Shown here: in pieces, positions 45,562-54,654 of the stretch
Numbering within the stretch: position 1 is the first letter of the stretch
How the letters are laid out: each line of letters begins with the position of its first letter
Source: Pseudanabaena sp. PCC 6802
Lineage (GTDB): Bacteria; Cyanobacteriota; Cyanobacteriia; Pseudanabaenales; Pseudanabaenaceae
NCBI RefSeq assembly: GCF_000332175.1
Contig: NZ_KB235914.1
Coordinates: 689,966-753,965, forward strand
Direction: 5' to 3'
DNA length: 64,000 nucleotides
The notes under the pieces: generated by a model
Told to the model about the DNA's origin: nothing
The model's input: only the letters and a program-made list of their open reading frames with translations
Databases searched by the model: none
Made by a program: the position numbers and the translations under genes

Positions 45562-45674
45562 TATAGCGTTTTTCAATTGAGAACAGGTTTTATTGACGGG
45601 GTGAAGGGGTGAAACCCCTTCTTGGGGGCGTTGCCCCCAAACCCCCTTCTCGTTTTCATCTGAAAACCGCTATA
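45562..45674 (-). repeat. Family B repeat, reverse orientation
   Basis: TATAGCGTTTTTCAATTGAG at the left, GGGGTGAAACCCC and GGGGGCGTTGCCCCC hairpins, then CATCTGAAAACCGCTATA. It starts 16 bases after the ATPase stop codon. About 40 bases on, at 45715-45730, ATAGCGGTTTTCAT is a lone family B arm. Confidence 0.9.
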
Positions 45675-45781
45675 TGCAAAAGCCGTGCGATTGCTCTCCA
45701 GTCCATAGCGGTTTTCATATGGGAAGGGAGTGAGAAATTCCCTTCTCGACCCGCTTCTGCGGCGATCGCTCACCAACAAGC

Positions 45782-46234
45782 TCATACAACGAATTGCCAG
45801 TCCAACGCTGTAATAAAGCGAGACAAATGAGCTACGTTCGTTGTCGCAACGATTACCTCAGTCACCTCACCACAGAGAAGACGGGCTTGAGCACACAGAA
45901 TCATATCTCCATCTAACGCTTTGGGATCTGCGGTAGGCTGTCCAGTCTTCCTAGCTTCTGCCCACAATTCAGCCGCTAGGAGCATCGTATCTGTCTGAAT
46001 CGGAATGTAATCGAGAGGTTGCTTCAAACTATCAAGCCGACGCAAACTTCGTAACAAATCTGCGCGAAGGAGTTCGCGGCGAACTTCATAATCTGAGATT
46101 TCAGGAATGGCAACCCGTTCTCCACGTTGTAAGAGAGCCTTTAGCCATAGTTGACAATCAAGGAGAATGCCTGCGGCTTTTGGATTCGTGACCATTCCCA
46201 GTGACCCAGAATCCAGCAAAATCAGACGATTCAT
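45782..46234 (-). CDS. PIN-domain ribonuclease, VapC-like
   Basis: 150 residues. PIN acidic residues: Asp8 in LILLDSGSLG, Glu in ISDYEVRREL, Asp pair in ALDGDMILCAQA, Asp/Asn region in IVATTNVAHLSRF. Such proteins are usually toxins of type II TA pairs that cleave RNA. ATG overlaps the stop of the upstream small gene by four bases, the typical antitoxin-toxin arrangement. Confidence 0.85.
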   Translation of the reverse strand: MNRLILLDSGSLGMVTNPKAAGILLDCQLWLKALLQRGERVAIPEISDYEVRRELLRADLLRSLRRLDSLKQPLDYIPIQTDTMLLAAELWAEARKTGQPTADPKALDGDMILCAQARLLCGEVTEVIVATTNVAHLSRFITALDWQFVV

Positions 46235-46533
46235 GGGAATAAGGGGCGATCGGATAACCGATCTTCGTCAAGAGCAGTCTTCAGGAAATCCCATGCTTGC
46301 TGATGCTCTGAAGCATCTTCCGTGTCATCTAGCCACGAATCTAGGAGGTCGATCGCCGCTTGATTTTTCTGGGCTTGTTCAGCATCAATCACAGGTAGGG
46401 CTGTTGATGGAATTTTCTGTCGAAACTGGCGCAAGATATCCAGTAAATCTGTCCAATATTCTCTGGGTGTTGCCTCAATTTCATGAAGCAGCAATTCGAG
46501 AGACGCTGAAGATGAGTTAGAGTGGGTTGCCAT
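46231..46533 (-). CDS. Putative antitoxin partner of the PIN-domain protein
   Basis: 100 residues, acidic and helical: LELLLHEIEATPREYWTDLL, IDLLDSWLDDTEDASEHQQA, ending DEDRLSDRPLF. I see no clear DNA-binding fold. Assigned as antitoxin from its position, size and four-base overlap with the PIN gene. Related small proteins are often seen before PIN genes in cyanobacteria. Confidence 0.65.
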   Translation of the reverse strand: MATHSNSSSASLELLLHEIEATPREYWTDLLDILRQFRQKIPSTALPVIDAEQAQKNQAAIDLLDSWLDDTEDASEHQQAWDFLKTALDEDRLSDRPLFP

Positions 46534-46673
46534 ATCTGTAGGCTTGTCGTCAGAGGTTATAACCCAATTTTAATGCAGAAGTTACTGGAGCTATAGTAAG
46601 GTTGGCATAAAACTAAAGGCGATCGCAATTCCTTGCCCTCAGCACTATGGCAAGCAGTCGCTCCCGAACGGGG

Positions 46674-47555
46674 TTAAAACTCCTGAGATTGGAGATCGAC
46701 TTCTTGCAGTTCTCCCAACCCATATCCACAGGCCATTAATTCCTGCAATCGCCTGATGAAACGTGCCACTGGCGCACCGTCTGTGATGTCGTGGTCAAAC
46801 AGCACGGTTAGCCCTACATATTCGCACGCGACTATCCGATCGTCCACGATGCCGGGTCGTTTTGCGATCGCTCCCACCGCAACAATCAAGGGATGGATGC
46901 CGATGGGAATGCCCCAACTCATCCCACTCTGGCTCGCCATTCCCAGGGCAGTCACCGAGACCGTACCCATCATGCGCTTGAATAGAAAAGGATTGCGCAA
47001 TAAGGGTTGCCAGAAGAACCAATCGCGCACAAATCGCGGCAGCATGGTTGCAATTGTTGTCATCCAGGCAGTGCGAGTCGAACCAATTTGCACTTCTCCT
47101 GCTGCGACGGGCAGTCGTTGCGCGGCGCGGATTTCGGAATTGATAACTGCAACGTTTTTCTCATTTGCTTTCCGAATGATATAAGGCATCGGTAGCGTCT
47201 CGCTTGTCCCAGGTTGACCGATCGCTCTTTCCACAATAACTGTTACATCCACATCATCAAAGATCGCTAACCGCTGTTTTCCCTTGCGGAGTGCGTGGAC
47301 GAACTTGTGCTCACTGACGGCCTGAGCGAGGCACTTCACAATCCAACCCGTAAAGCTGATGCTTTGACCCGTCTTTGTCTTCCGATCGCGGATGGCCTCG
47401 CGTGCTGTCGTCACGTCAATTTCTAGCAGGACGGGAATATGATGCCGTTTGCTGCCCCAAATCAGCGTATCGATTGTGGGGTTTCGGAAATCTGGAAATT
47501 TGCGCTCCTCAAAGCTCCCAATTAGATCTGGTTGGTGCATCTCTCGCCTCCTCAA
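46674..47555 (-). CDS. 2-oxo acid dehydrogenase E2-type acyltransferase domain protein
   Basis: 293 residues. The catalytic acyltransferase core is recognisable: PVLLEIDVTTAREAIRDRKT, ISFTGWIVKCLAQAVSEHKF, and the His-x3-Asp-Gly active site in DHDITDGAPVARF. It has no lipoyl or E1/E3-binding domain, so it cannot be a normal pyruvate dehydrogenase E2. A CoA-dependent acyltransferase on another substrate is probable. The first ATG (47555) follows a GAGG site. A family A repeat lies 29 bases upstream. Confidence 0.85.
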   Translation of the reverse strand: MRRREMHQPDLIGSFEERKFPDFRNPTIDTLIWGSKRHHIPVLLEIDVTTAREAIRDRKTKTGQSISFTGWIVKCLAQAVSEHKFVHALRKGKQRLAIFDDVDVTVIVERAIGQPGTSETLPMPYIIRKANEKNVAVINSEIRAAQRLPVAAGEVQIGSTRTAWMTTIATMLPRFVRDWFFWQPLLRNPFLFKRMMGTVSVTALGMASQSGMSWGIPIGIHPLIVAVGAIAKRPGIVDDRIVACEYVGLTVLFDHDITDGAPVARFIRRLQELMACGYGLGELQEVDLQSQEF

Positions 47556-47583
47556 ATGGTATGACTTTTCATTTACTCCCTTT

Positions 47584-47687
47584 TATAGCCGTAGACAGAT
47601 CTGTTAGGACAGGGGGTATGGGGGCTGCGCCCCCACGCAGGGGTTTCACCCCTGCACCCCGTCCTAAGCCTATTGGCCATAGCTATA
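47584..47687 (+). repeat. Family A repeat
   Basis: TATAGCCGTAGACAGATCTG, GGGGGCTGCGCCCCC, GGGGTTTCACCCC, and GGCCATAGCTATA. A full copy in the region between the E2-like gene and the kinase gene. Confidence 0.9.
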
Positions 47688-47690
47688 CTT

Positions 47691-47746
47691 TAAGTCCGCG
47701 CAGGCGGACTTTGTTTGTGTAGCCGCAACTTTCAGTCGCCAGGCAA
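47691..47746 (-). repeat. Dispersed repeat, GCGACTGAAGTCGC type, copy 2
   Basis: TAAGTCCGCGCAGGCGGACT, TTGTTTGTGTAGCCGCAACT, then TTCAGTCGCCAGG: the reverse orientation of the copy at 5698. It directly follows a family A repeat. Confidence 0.75.
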
Positions 47747-47798
47747 CTCCAGATGCATCCGTATCGCCTACAGACAATCGCTCGCATCAAAAACGATC

Positions 47799-50700
47799 TT
47801 AACGCTGCTGTTGGGAGATGCTGTTTAAGAGTTCTACCACGTTGAACGGTTTGGTTAATACGATCGCGATGCCGAGCGATCGCAGAGTTTGTCGATAGTT
47901 GTCTGCCAGTCCGCTAGTAGCGATTACTCTGACGTTGGGATTTATTGCTTGCAATGCCTGAACTACAGCGATGCCATCCATATCCGGCATCATCATGTCC
48001 AACAGCACGGCATGAATTTCACCCTGGTATTTGCGATAAATTTCGATCGCGTCGGCTCCACGACTAGCAGTAATAACTCGATAATTGTAGGTTTCCAGAA
48101 TGGCCTGAGCGGACTGGAGAATGGCGTTCTCATCATCGACGATTGAAATCAATTCTCCATGCCCTTGGGGTAGGTCGGTTTGAGCCTTTGTGGGAGTAAC
48201 TGCCGTTTCCACCATTGCGGGTAGATATACCTTAAACTGGCTGCCTTCACCTGGTTGGCTCTGTACTTCAATAAATCCACCATAGGTTTTGACAATGCCC
48301 AAGACGCTGGAAAGTCCCAAGCCACTGCCTTTCCCGGTCGCCTTAGTGGTAAAAAACGGATCGAAGATGCGATCGCGAACCTCCGGGACAATCCCACAGC
48401 CGGTATCGGCAACGGTAATTACTACATAGTTACCCGCACGAGCCTCCAAATGCATTTGGGCAAATCGTTCGTCAACGGGGAAATTTTCGGCAGACAGCGT
48501 GAGTAACCCACCGTCTGGCATGGCATCGCGAGCGTTGATGCAGAGGTTCATCAAAATCTGATGCAAGTAAGTGGGATCGGCAGAAACTAGCCAGAGTTCG
48601 GGATCGGACGCGATCGCATCAACGGCGATCGATTTGGGAAACGTTTGTTGGATAACAGCGATCGCTTCTTGCAATAGAGACGCAACCTGGACGGGGCGGC
48701 AATCGCCTTCGGTGCCTCTGGTAAAGGCTAGAATTTGTTTGATGATATTTGTACCGCGTTTGGCACTTTCTTCTAAAACCTTCAACATATCCTGCGATCG
48801 TTTATCCAGATTGGGTTGGTGCATCCGCAAGAGTTGAGACAGCGCCACAACGGGTGTAAGGACGTTGTTGAGATCGTGGGCAATGCCGCTAGCCAGTGTA
48901 CCCAGGCTTTCCAAGCGTTGCGCGTGATAAAACTGGGCTTCCAGGTTTTTCTTGTCCGTAATGTCAGTATTGACGGTGAGAATGAATTTGGGTTGACCGG
49001 CTTCGTTGCGAACCAGCGTCCAACGTCCCTCGACAATGACTTCGTTGCCCGCTTTCGTGAATTTATGCAGCTCGCCGTGCCACTCTCCTCGCTCCACCAC
49101 CGTTTGGGTAATTTCTGGAATTAAAGAGGCATCTTCTCGTAACAAGTCACTGGCTTTCTGAGCGATCGCTTCGGTTGCCGTCCAGCCATACAGGCGCTCG
49201 GCACCTCGATTCCAGAAGAGAATGCGATGGTCTAAGTCGCGCACAAAAATGGCATCGGTAGCAATATCTAATAAAGTGGCCTGTTCGCGAATTTTTCGTT
49301 CGGCGTGCTCGCGCTCGACAAGTTCCATTTGCAGGCTTTGCAACAGTTCGGATTGTTGAATGGCAATGCCAGCCTGTGTTGCTATTTGTTGGAATAGATC
49401 GATCTCCTCGGGCTGCCACATGCGCGGCGCGGCACACTGATTCGCCACTAACAAGCCCCACAACCGTTCGCCTTGCAAGATCGGAACGACTAAGTTAGCT
49501 TTGATGTGAAACTGCGCCAGCATGTCGATATGACATGGGGTCAAGTTAGATGCATGAATATCGGCAACCGCCTGAATGCGTCCCTGCCGATAGTCTTCGC
49601 CGTGGGTTTCCATAAAATACAGGTCTTCGACTTCCGCCTGTAATGCGGCGGGATAGCGATCGCTAACCGACTCGATCGCAATCGTGCCGCTCCAGTCGGC
49701 ATGAAAGCGATAGATAAAAACGCGATCGCAATTAAGCACCTCTCTGATGCGCTCCACCGTGCGGGATAATACGTCGTTTAACTTGAGGGATTGCCGGATA
49801 TCCCCAGCAATATCTGCAATCAGTTGTTCTCGCCGCAGTTGTTGTTGGAGCGCTAATTCAGCTTGTTGGCGTTTGGCTTCGAGCTGCTTTCGCTCGCTGA
49901 TATCAAAGGCAACGCCGAGCATCCGCACGGGTTGACCCGCCTCGTTGTAAAGCCCTCGCCCTTTGCCCAGCAGCCAGTGCATGCTGCCATCGCGCCGCAC
50001 CACTCGAAGCTCCGCTTCATAATCTGTCTGAGTCTCCAGGGCTTGAGCGGTTTTCCGGTCAAACTCAGCCACATCATCGGGGTGAATATGACTGTGCCAG
50101 AATTGATAGCTTGGTTCGACTTCTCCTGGCTGATAGCCTAACAAACGGTAGTTGTAGTCATTCCAGGTCACGTCTCCGGTCGCAACCTGCCACTCCCACA
50201 TGCCGATACGGTTCAAATCGAGGGCCAAGCGAAGCTGTTCTGCGCTTTCCTGGAGAGTGGTTTCTAGTTGCTCGCGATCGCTTATTTCTTGTCTTAATTG
50301 CGCGTTTGTTGCAGTTAGTTCTATGGTGCGCTGCCGAGCAATTTCCAATTCCCGATCTTTTTGAAGCATTTCTGCTTGAGTCGATCGCAGTTCTTCCAGG
50401 GTGGCGCGTAATTGTGCGTTCGCCGCATTCAGTTCCGCAATTTGAGGCGCGGTTAGCTGCCCGTCTGTCTGCAAAACTGGTGGGGATGTATAGAGGGGAT
50501 TTAATCGATAACCCCGCCGATTCTGGTTGTCAATGAAATCTTTAGGCGCGCCAAGTTTAGTTAATTTCTGCCGTAAGCCTCTAATGTGAACTCGAACCGT
50601 TTCCTCTCCAGGTGCTTCCAACGAAGTCCAGACATGTTCCAGAATCGTCCTGGCACTAAATGCATTTTCAGGATCGCGCAACAGCAACTCCAGAATGGCA

Positions 50701-51164
50701 TATTCCTTGGGGGTGACGACCAACAGGCGATCGCCGTAGGCAACCTGGCAGCGACTCGGGTCTACGGATAAATGACCGAAGGTTAAGACTGGTTGGTTGG
50801 TTAAATTGCCGCGCCGCAATAATGCTTGCACCCGCGCAATCAATTCTTCCGGATCGAAAGGTTTAGTCACGTAGTCGTCAGCTCCCGCATTGAGGGCATT
50901 GGCTTTTTGCCATCCTTCTCCTTGCCCCGTTAGCAACAGGATCGGACTCTGAAATCCCTTAGCGCGCAATTGTTTGCAGAGGCTCACCCCATGTAATTTG
51001 GGCAGGATCGCGTCCAGCAAGATCAGATCGTATGCAAAAGCTTCAGCCATCTGCAGCCCCACTTCCCCATCAGCAGCAATATCGACCGCGTAGTTATAGG
51101 CTGAAAACAGAAACTCCAGGCTTTGGGCAACAGCGCGATCGTCTTCTACAACTAAAATTTTCAT
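47799..51164 (-). CDS. Hybrid sensor kinase with N-terminal OmpR-type response regulator
   Basis: 1121 residues. Order: receiver (1-120; [10 protein letters not shown]), winged-helix DNA-binding domain (about 130-225; [15 protein letters not shown]), coiled coil (about 235-305), PAS/PAC (about 310-430), GAF (about 455-610; [20 protein letters not shown]), PAS (about 625-745), HisKA with His in [13 protein letters not shown], HATPase ([33 protein letters not shown]), and a C-terminal receiver ([13 protein letters not shown]). A transcription factor fused ahead of a whole kinase is rare. The GAF domain has Cys-His in LTPCHIDML, where bilin-binding GAFs carry their Cys. Cytoplasmic; no membrane segment seen. 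Confidence 0.92.
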   Translation of the reverse strand: MKILVVEDDRAVAQSLEFLFSAYNYAVDIAADGEVGLQMAEAFAYDLILLDAILPKLHGVSLCKQLRAKGFQSPILLLTGQGEGWQKANALNAGADDYVTKPFDPEELIARVQALLRRGNLTNQPVLTFGHLSVDPSRCQVAYGDRLLVVTPKEYAILELLLRDPENAFSARTILEHVWTSLEAPGEETVRVHIRGLRQKLTKLGAPKDFIDNQNRRGYRLNPLYTSPPVLQTDGQLTAPQIAELNAANAQLRATLEELRSTQAEMLQKDRELEIARQRTIELTATNAQLRQEISDREQLETTLQESAEQLRLALDLNRIGMWEWQVATGDVTWNDYNYRLLGYQPGEVEPSYQFWHSHIHPDDVAEFDRKTAQALETQTDYEAELRVVRRDGSMHWLLGKGRGLYNEAGQPVRMLGVAFDISERKQLEAKRQQAELALQQQLRREQLIADIAGDIRQSLKLNDVLSRTVERIREVLNCDRVFIYRFHADWSGTIAIESVSDRYPAALQAEVEDLYFMETHGEDYRQGRIQAVADIHASNLTPCHIDMLAQFHIKANLVVPILQGERLWGLLVANQCAAPRMWQPEEIDLFQQIATQAGIAIQQSELLQSLQMELVEREHAERKIREQATLLDIATDAIFVRDLDHRILFWNRGAERLYGWTATEAIAQKASDLLREDASLIPEITQTVVERGEWHGELHKFTKAGNEVIVEGRWTLVRNEAGQPKFILTVNTDITDKKNLEAQFYHAQRLESLGTLASGIAHDLNNVLTPVVALSQLLRMHQPNLDKRSQDMLKVLEESAKRGTNIIKQILAFTRGTEGDCRPVQVASLLQEAIAVIQQTFPKSIAVDAIASDPELWLVSADPTYLHQILMNLCINARDAMPDGGLLTLSAENFPVDERFAQMHLEARAGNYVVITVADTGCGIVPEVRDRIFDPFFTTKATGKGSGLGLSSVLGIVKTYGGFIEVQSQPGEGSQFKVYLPAMVETAVTPTKAQTDLPQGHGELISIVDDENAILQSAQAILETYNYRVITASRGADAIEIYRKYQGEIHAVLLDMMMPDMDGIAVVQALQAINPNVRVIATSGLADNYRQTLRSLGIAIVLTKPFNVVELLNSISQQQR

Positions 51165-51542
51165 CGGAGTTTACCGAGCCAACTGCTCTCAACATAAACA
51201 TACTAGTGTTGCAAATCATAAATTTTGCAACATGGGGGAATGGGGGCAGAGCCCCCAGAAGGGGATTTCACCCCCTCCACCCCCTCCAAAACTTTTGTTT
51301 TGGTGTACTAGCTATGCAATTTTTGATGGCGAAACCCGAAAAACAAACTTTCCGGCAGAAAATCCTATAAACTAACAGTCTCGCGATTAAATTCAGTCTA
51401 TTTACTTATTCTTAACTATTTCTTTACGCTCGAACCGAGAGAATAATGAGTTAGGATGTAGTTGCTGTGACATCGGTGTTCGCAACTTACAGTATTGCAC
51501 TTTTGCAGCACTACCTGGGTCGTTTTTAAAAACGAGGTCATC
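51165..51542. other. Gene-free stretch with a variant repeat
   Basis: 378 bases. It holds a repeat at 51202-51310 and an AT-rich segment before the zinc-ribbon gene. No other coding sequence or RNA gene is recognised. Confidence 0.6.
51202..51310. repeat. Variant repeat with GTTGCAAA-type arms
   Basis: ACTAGTGTTGCAAATCATAA at the left and TTTTGTTTTGGTGTACTA at the right; core GGGGGCAGAGCCCCC and GGGGATTTCACCCC. The same double-hairpin core as families A and B but other arms. Confidence 0.7.
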
Positions 51543-51719
51543 ATGAGTTATTGCCCTTGTTGTTCCTATCCAATGCTCCAACAATTTCGAGACCATCAAG
51601 TTTATTGGTTTTGCCGTCACTGTTGGGCAGAAATGCCCGACCTGGAGAATAAACTGGATACTTTATCTTGCGAGCGCCTATCTAGAAATCGGCTGGAGCG
51701 GCTGTTTGAGCGCATCTGA
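51543..51719 (+). CDS. Small zinc-ribbon protein
   Basis: 58 residues from ATG 51543, with GAGG seven bases upstream. MSYCPCCSYPML and YWFCRHCWAEMPDL give two CxxC pairs, a probable zinc ribbon, followed by a short charged helix (CERLSRNRLERLFERI). No named family comes to mind; similar short proteins are common in cyanobacteria. Could bind RNA or DNA or act as a protein-interaction module. Confidence 0.8.
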   Translation: MSYCPCCSYPMLQQFRDHQVYWFCRHCWAEMPDLENKLDTLSCERLSRNRLERLFERI

Positions 51720-51744
51720 GATTCCGACTATCAGCCCATAAGTT

Positions 51745-52917
51745 ATGCAACGAAAGCCTTACTGGTATGTGAAATGGATAGGTGGAGCGATCGCTTTAGC
51801 GATCGCTGGCTTAGCAGTTGCCGTCTATCTTAACCAAACTGAGGCTGTTCCCCGAGACTCTAAGGCTAATAAAGTAACGGTATTAAGCGGTCTAGAGCAT
51901 CCCTGGAGTATGGCGTGGCTGCCAGATGGTACCCTATTGATTACGGAGCGGCCAGGGCGACTGCGCGTCGCGCGTAACGGCACGCTCGATCCCACCCCAA
52001 TTACTGGAGTACCGCCAGTTTTTGCGGAAGGACAGGGCGGGCTGATGGAGGTGTCGATTCATCCCAACTTCGCGAAGAATCGTTTCATCTATCTCACCTA
52101 CTCCCACGGTACGGATCGAGCAAATCGCACCCGCCTTGCCAGGGCAACATTTGACGGTAAAGCATTGAGCGACGTGCAGGTCATCTTTGAAGTTTCTCAG
52201 GCAAAGTCAGGAACGCAACATTTTGGCTCGCGGATCGTGTGGTTGCCAGACAATACTATGCTGGTGGCGATCGGGGATGGCGGCAATCCGCCCGTGCAAT
52301 TGGATGGCGACTTGATTCGCAAACAAGCTCAGAACCTGCGCAGTCAACTGGGGAAGATCGTGCGACTGAACGATGACGGTTCCATTCCCAGTAATAATCC
52401 GTTTGCGAACGATCCTAATGCAAATCCATCTGTGTGGAGTTACGGACATCGTAATACTCAAGGGCTTACCTTTGATGCCCCAACTGGTCGAGTTTGGCAA
52501 ACAGAACACGGCGCGCGCGGGGGCGATGAAGTCAATCTCGTGCGATCGGGCAAGAACTATGGTTGGCCGATCGTGACCTATAGCCGCGAATACTTTGGCC
52601 CAGAGATTTCTGCAGAACGCTCTCGTCCTGGGATGGAAGATCCAAAGCTAGTCTGGACACCGTCAATCGCTCCTTCGGGTTTAGCGTTTTACAGTGGAGA
52701 TCGCTTCCCTGCTTGGAAAGGAAATCTGTTTGCTGGCGGCCTAGTCTCCAAAGATGTGCGTCGGATTACCCTGGATGCCACAGGTAATGTTGTCAACCAG
52801 CAGTCCATCGATATTGGACAACGAGTGCGAGATGTCCGACAAGGGCCGGACGGCCTGCTATACGTTCTCACAGACGAACAAAACGGACAACTGATCCGCC
52901 TCGATCCCAAATCCTAG
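51745..52917 (+). CDS. PQQ-dependent sugar dehydrogenase (soluble GDH/YliI family)
   Basis: 390 residues. N-terminal membrane/signal segment (WIGGAIALAIAGLAVAVYL, 11-29), then a six-bladed beta-propeller: LEHPWSMAWLPDGTLLITER, GQGGLMEVSIHPNFAKNRFI, YGHRNTQGLTFD, WQTEHGARGGDEVN. These are the hallmark blocks of aldose sugar dehydrogenases that use PQQ. Whether this organism makes PQQ is not shown here. Probably periplasmic. 25 bases after the zinc-ribbon gene. Confidence 0.93.
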   Translation: MQRKPYWYVKWIGGAIALAIAGLAVAVYLNQTEAVPRDSKANKVTVLSGLEHPWSMAWLPDGTLLITERPGRLRVARNGTLDPTPITGVPPVFAEGQGGLMEVSIHPNFAKNRFIYLTYSHGTDRANRTRLARATFDGKALSDVQVIFEVSQAKSGTQHFGSRIVWLPDNTMLVAIGDGGNPPVQLDGDLIRKQAQNLRSQLGKIVRLNDDGSIPSNNPFANDPNANPSVWSYGHRNTQGLTFDAPTGRVWQTEHGARGGDEVNLVRSGKNYGWPIVTYSREYFGPEISAERSRPGMEDPKLVWTPSIAPSGLAFYSGDRFPAWKGNLFAGGLVSKDVRRITLDATGNVVNQQSIDIGQRVRDVRQGPDGLLYVLTDEQNGQLIRLDPKS

Positions 52918-52920
52918 AGC

Positions 52921-53034
52921 TATAGCGTTTTTCGATTGAGAACAGGTTTTATTGACGGGGTGAAGGGGTTCCACCGCATTCTTGGGGGCGTTGCCCCCAC
53001 CCCCCCTACTATTTCCGATCTGAAAACCGCTATA
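52921..53034 (-). repeat. Family B repeat, reverse orientation
   Basis: TATAGCGTTTTTCGATTGAG at the left, GGGGGCGTTGCCCCC hairpin, a weakened GGGGTTCCACCGC hairpin, and GATCTGAAAACCGCTATA. It starts three bases after the dehydrogenase stop codon. Confidence 0.88.
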
Positions 53035-53094
53035 ACTCTTTCGTGTAAGATGAGTTAGTTACTTTTAGTTATTTGAATTTTGGTGCTTCTGTCT

Positions 53095-53607
53095 ATGCCA
53101 CCGATCGCGATTGATTTTGCGCTAATTGCTCAGAAACTTAGCATTTTTGTCTTGTTTTGCGCGCTGGCAACCGGTATAGCCTTTGCACGGCAGTGGAAAT
53201 GGCGATTTCGCATGGTAGGGGTTACCTCTTTTTCAGTTCTCCTTACCATTGGTTGCTTCACGCTGAGCCTTAACCCTTTGATCCATGAGAGCGTACCTGA
53301 TGCCATACGCTACTCATTGGTCTACGATCGCATGGGGCCGCAGGCAGTAATTGCCGTTCCTCAAGATATTACTGAAACTCAGCTAGAGGCTACGCTCAGG
53401 CAGGCGGCAGCCAATTTGTTTTCGCCCGGACGGAATGGAGGGGGCGTGTCTGAAGACTTGACTATTCGCGCCCGTACGGTTTTGCATCCCGTTGAAGGGG
53501 TATCGCAGCCTTTGTACATTGGACAAATCAAGCGATCGCTGCGTCTGCGCAACGATCCAGACATGCAGATCGAAATTTTTCGCGACAATTTCGCAAGCAT
53601 CCAATGA
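53095..53607 (+). CDS. ycf51: Ycf51 family protein
   Basis: 170 residues from ATG 53095. Two membrane helices (LSIFVLFCALATGIAFA; VGVTSFSVLLTIGCFTLSL), then a soluble domain: YSLVYDRMGPQAVIAVPQDI, TETQLEATLRQAAANLFSPG, LYIGQIKRSLRLRNDP. This matches Ycf51 (DUF2518), conserved in cyanobacteria and some plastids, function unknown. A DUF3326 gene follows after nine bases, probably in one operon. Confidence 0.9.
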   Translation: MPPIAIDFALIAQKLSIFVLFCALATGIAFARQWKWRFRMVGVTSFSVLLTIGCFTLSLNPLIHESVPDAIRYSLVYDRMGPQAVIAVPQDITETQLEATLRQAAANLFSPGRNGGGVSEDLTIRARTVLHPVEGVSQPLYIGQIKRSLRLRNDPDMQIEIFRDNFASIQ

Positions 53608-53616
53608 GGCAAAAGC

Positions 53617-54654
53617 GTGATGCATAGGCGATCGCTAACCGTACTCCTGTTAATTCCGACAGGTATTAATGCAGCGATTGGCGGCTATGCTGGCGATGCT
53701 TTGCCAGTGGCACGGGCGATCGCTGCCGTATCCGACACTTTAATTACACATCCGAACGTGTTGAACGGTGCCAGCCTATTTTGGCCGATGCCCAACGTTT
53801 TGTATGTGGAAGGCTATGCTATAGATCGCGTCGCGCAGGGCGAGTGGGGCTTGCGTCCCGTGCATGGCAATCGCATCGGCGTAATTTTAGATCGCGCTAT
53901 CGAACCGGACTTGGAACTGCGCCATCGACAGGCGATCGCAGCAGCACGGGCAACTTTAGGTTTAAATATTAGCGATATTGTCATTACCGATCTCCCGCTG
54001 GGGGTAGAGATCGCTCAGGGGAAATCGGGGGCAACTTGGGGCACGATCGCGCAGCCGGATAGCTTACTGCGCGCAGCATCCAAACTGATATGCGATGCGA
54101 AGGTATCCGCGATCGCCGTAGTGGCTAGATTTCCCGACGATCCCGATAGTTTGGCGCTGCGCAACTATCGTCAGGGTAAAGGAGTTGATGCGCTGGCAGG
54201 GGCTGAAGCTGTCATCAGTCATTCGATTGTGCGGGAATTTGCCATTCCCTGCGCCCACGCCCCCGCCCTGCAACCGTTACCGCTCGATCCAGATATATCG
54301 CCGCGATCGGCAGCGGAGGAGTTGGGGTACACATTTCTGCCGTGCGTATTGGCAGGTCTGAGTCGCGCCCCCCAATTGATTGCGGATCGATCGCAGATAC
54401 GCTCTGGCGATCTCTCAGTTGACGATATTGATGTGGCGATCGCGCCCGCCAGTGCCTGCGGTGGCGCAGGTTTGCTGGTATTGGGAAGATCGTCAACCAC
54501 CCAGCTCATTTTTATCGAAGAGAATACTACGGCTCTAAATGTCTCTCCCGAGGCAATGGGATTAAATGGGATGCGAGTGAGAAATTATTTAGAAGCGATT
54601 GGAGTTCTCGCTGCGATTCGCGCAGGCTTAGAACCTAAGAGTTTAGGTCGTTAG
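53617..54654 (+). CDS. DUF3326 family protein
   Basis: 345 residues. Begins LTVLLLIPTGINAAIGGYAG; further family blocks are LITHPNVLNGASLFWPMPNV, LYVEGYAIDRV, and AVVARFPDD. The C-terminal part has SACGGAGLLVLG. DUF3326 is typical of cyanobacteria and plants; no proven biochemical role. GTG 53617 and ATG 53620 are both possible starts, with GAGG eight or eleven bases away. Its end overlaps the convergent Uma2 gene by 20 bases. Confidence 0.88.
   Translation: MMHRRSLTVLLLIPTGINAAIGGYAGDALPVARAIAAVSDTLITHPNVLNGASLFWPMPNVLYVEGYAIDRVAQGEWGLRPVHGNRIGVILDRAIEPDLELRHRQAIAAARATLGLNISDIVITDLPLGVEIAQGKSGATWGTIAQPDSLLRAASKLICDAKVSAIAVVARFPDDPDSLALRNYRQGKGVDALAGAEAVISHSIVREFAIPCAHAPALQPLPLDPDISPRSAAEELGYTFLPCVLAGLSRAPQLIADRSQIRSGDLSVDDIDVAIAPASACGGAGLLVLGRSSTTQLIFIEENTTALNVSPEAMGLNGMRVRNYLEAIGVLAAIRAGLEPKSLGR

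Noticed and set aside
45715-45760. Further full family B repeat after 45674
   Set aside because: Only one arm (ATAGCGGTTTTCAT) is present and the hairpin core is missing, so it is not listed as a separate element.
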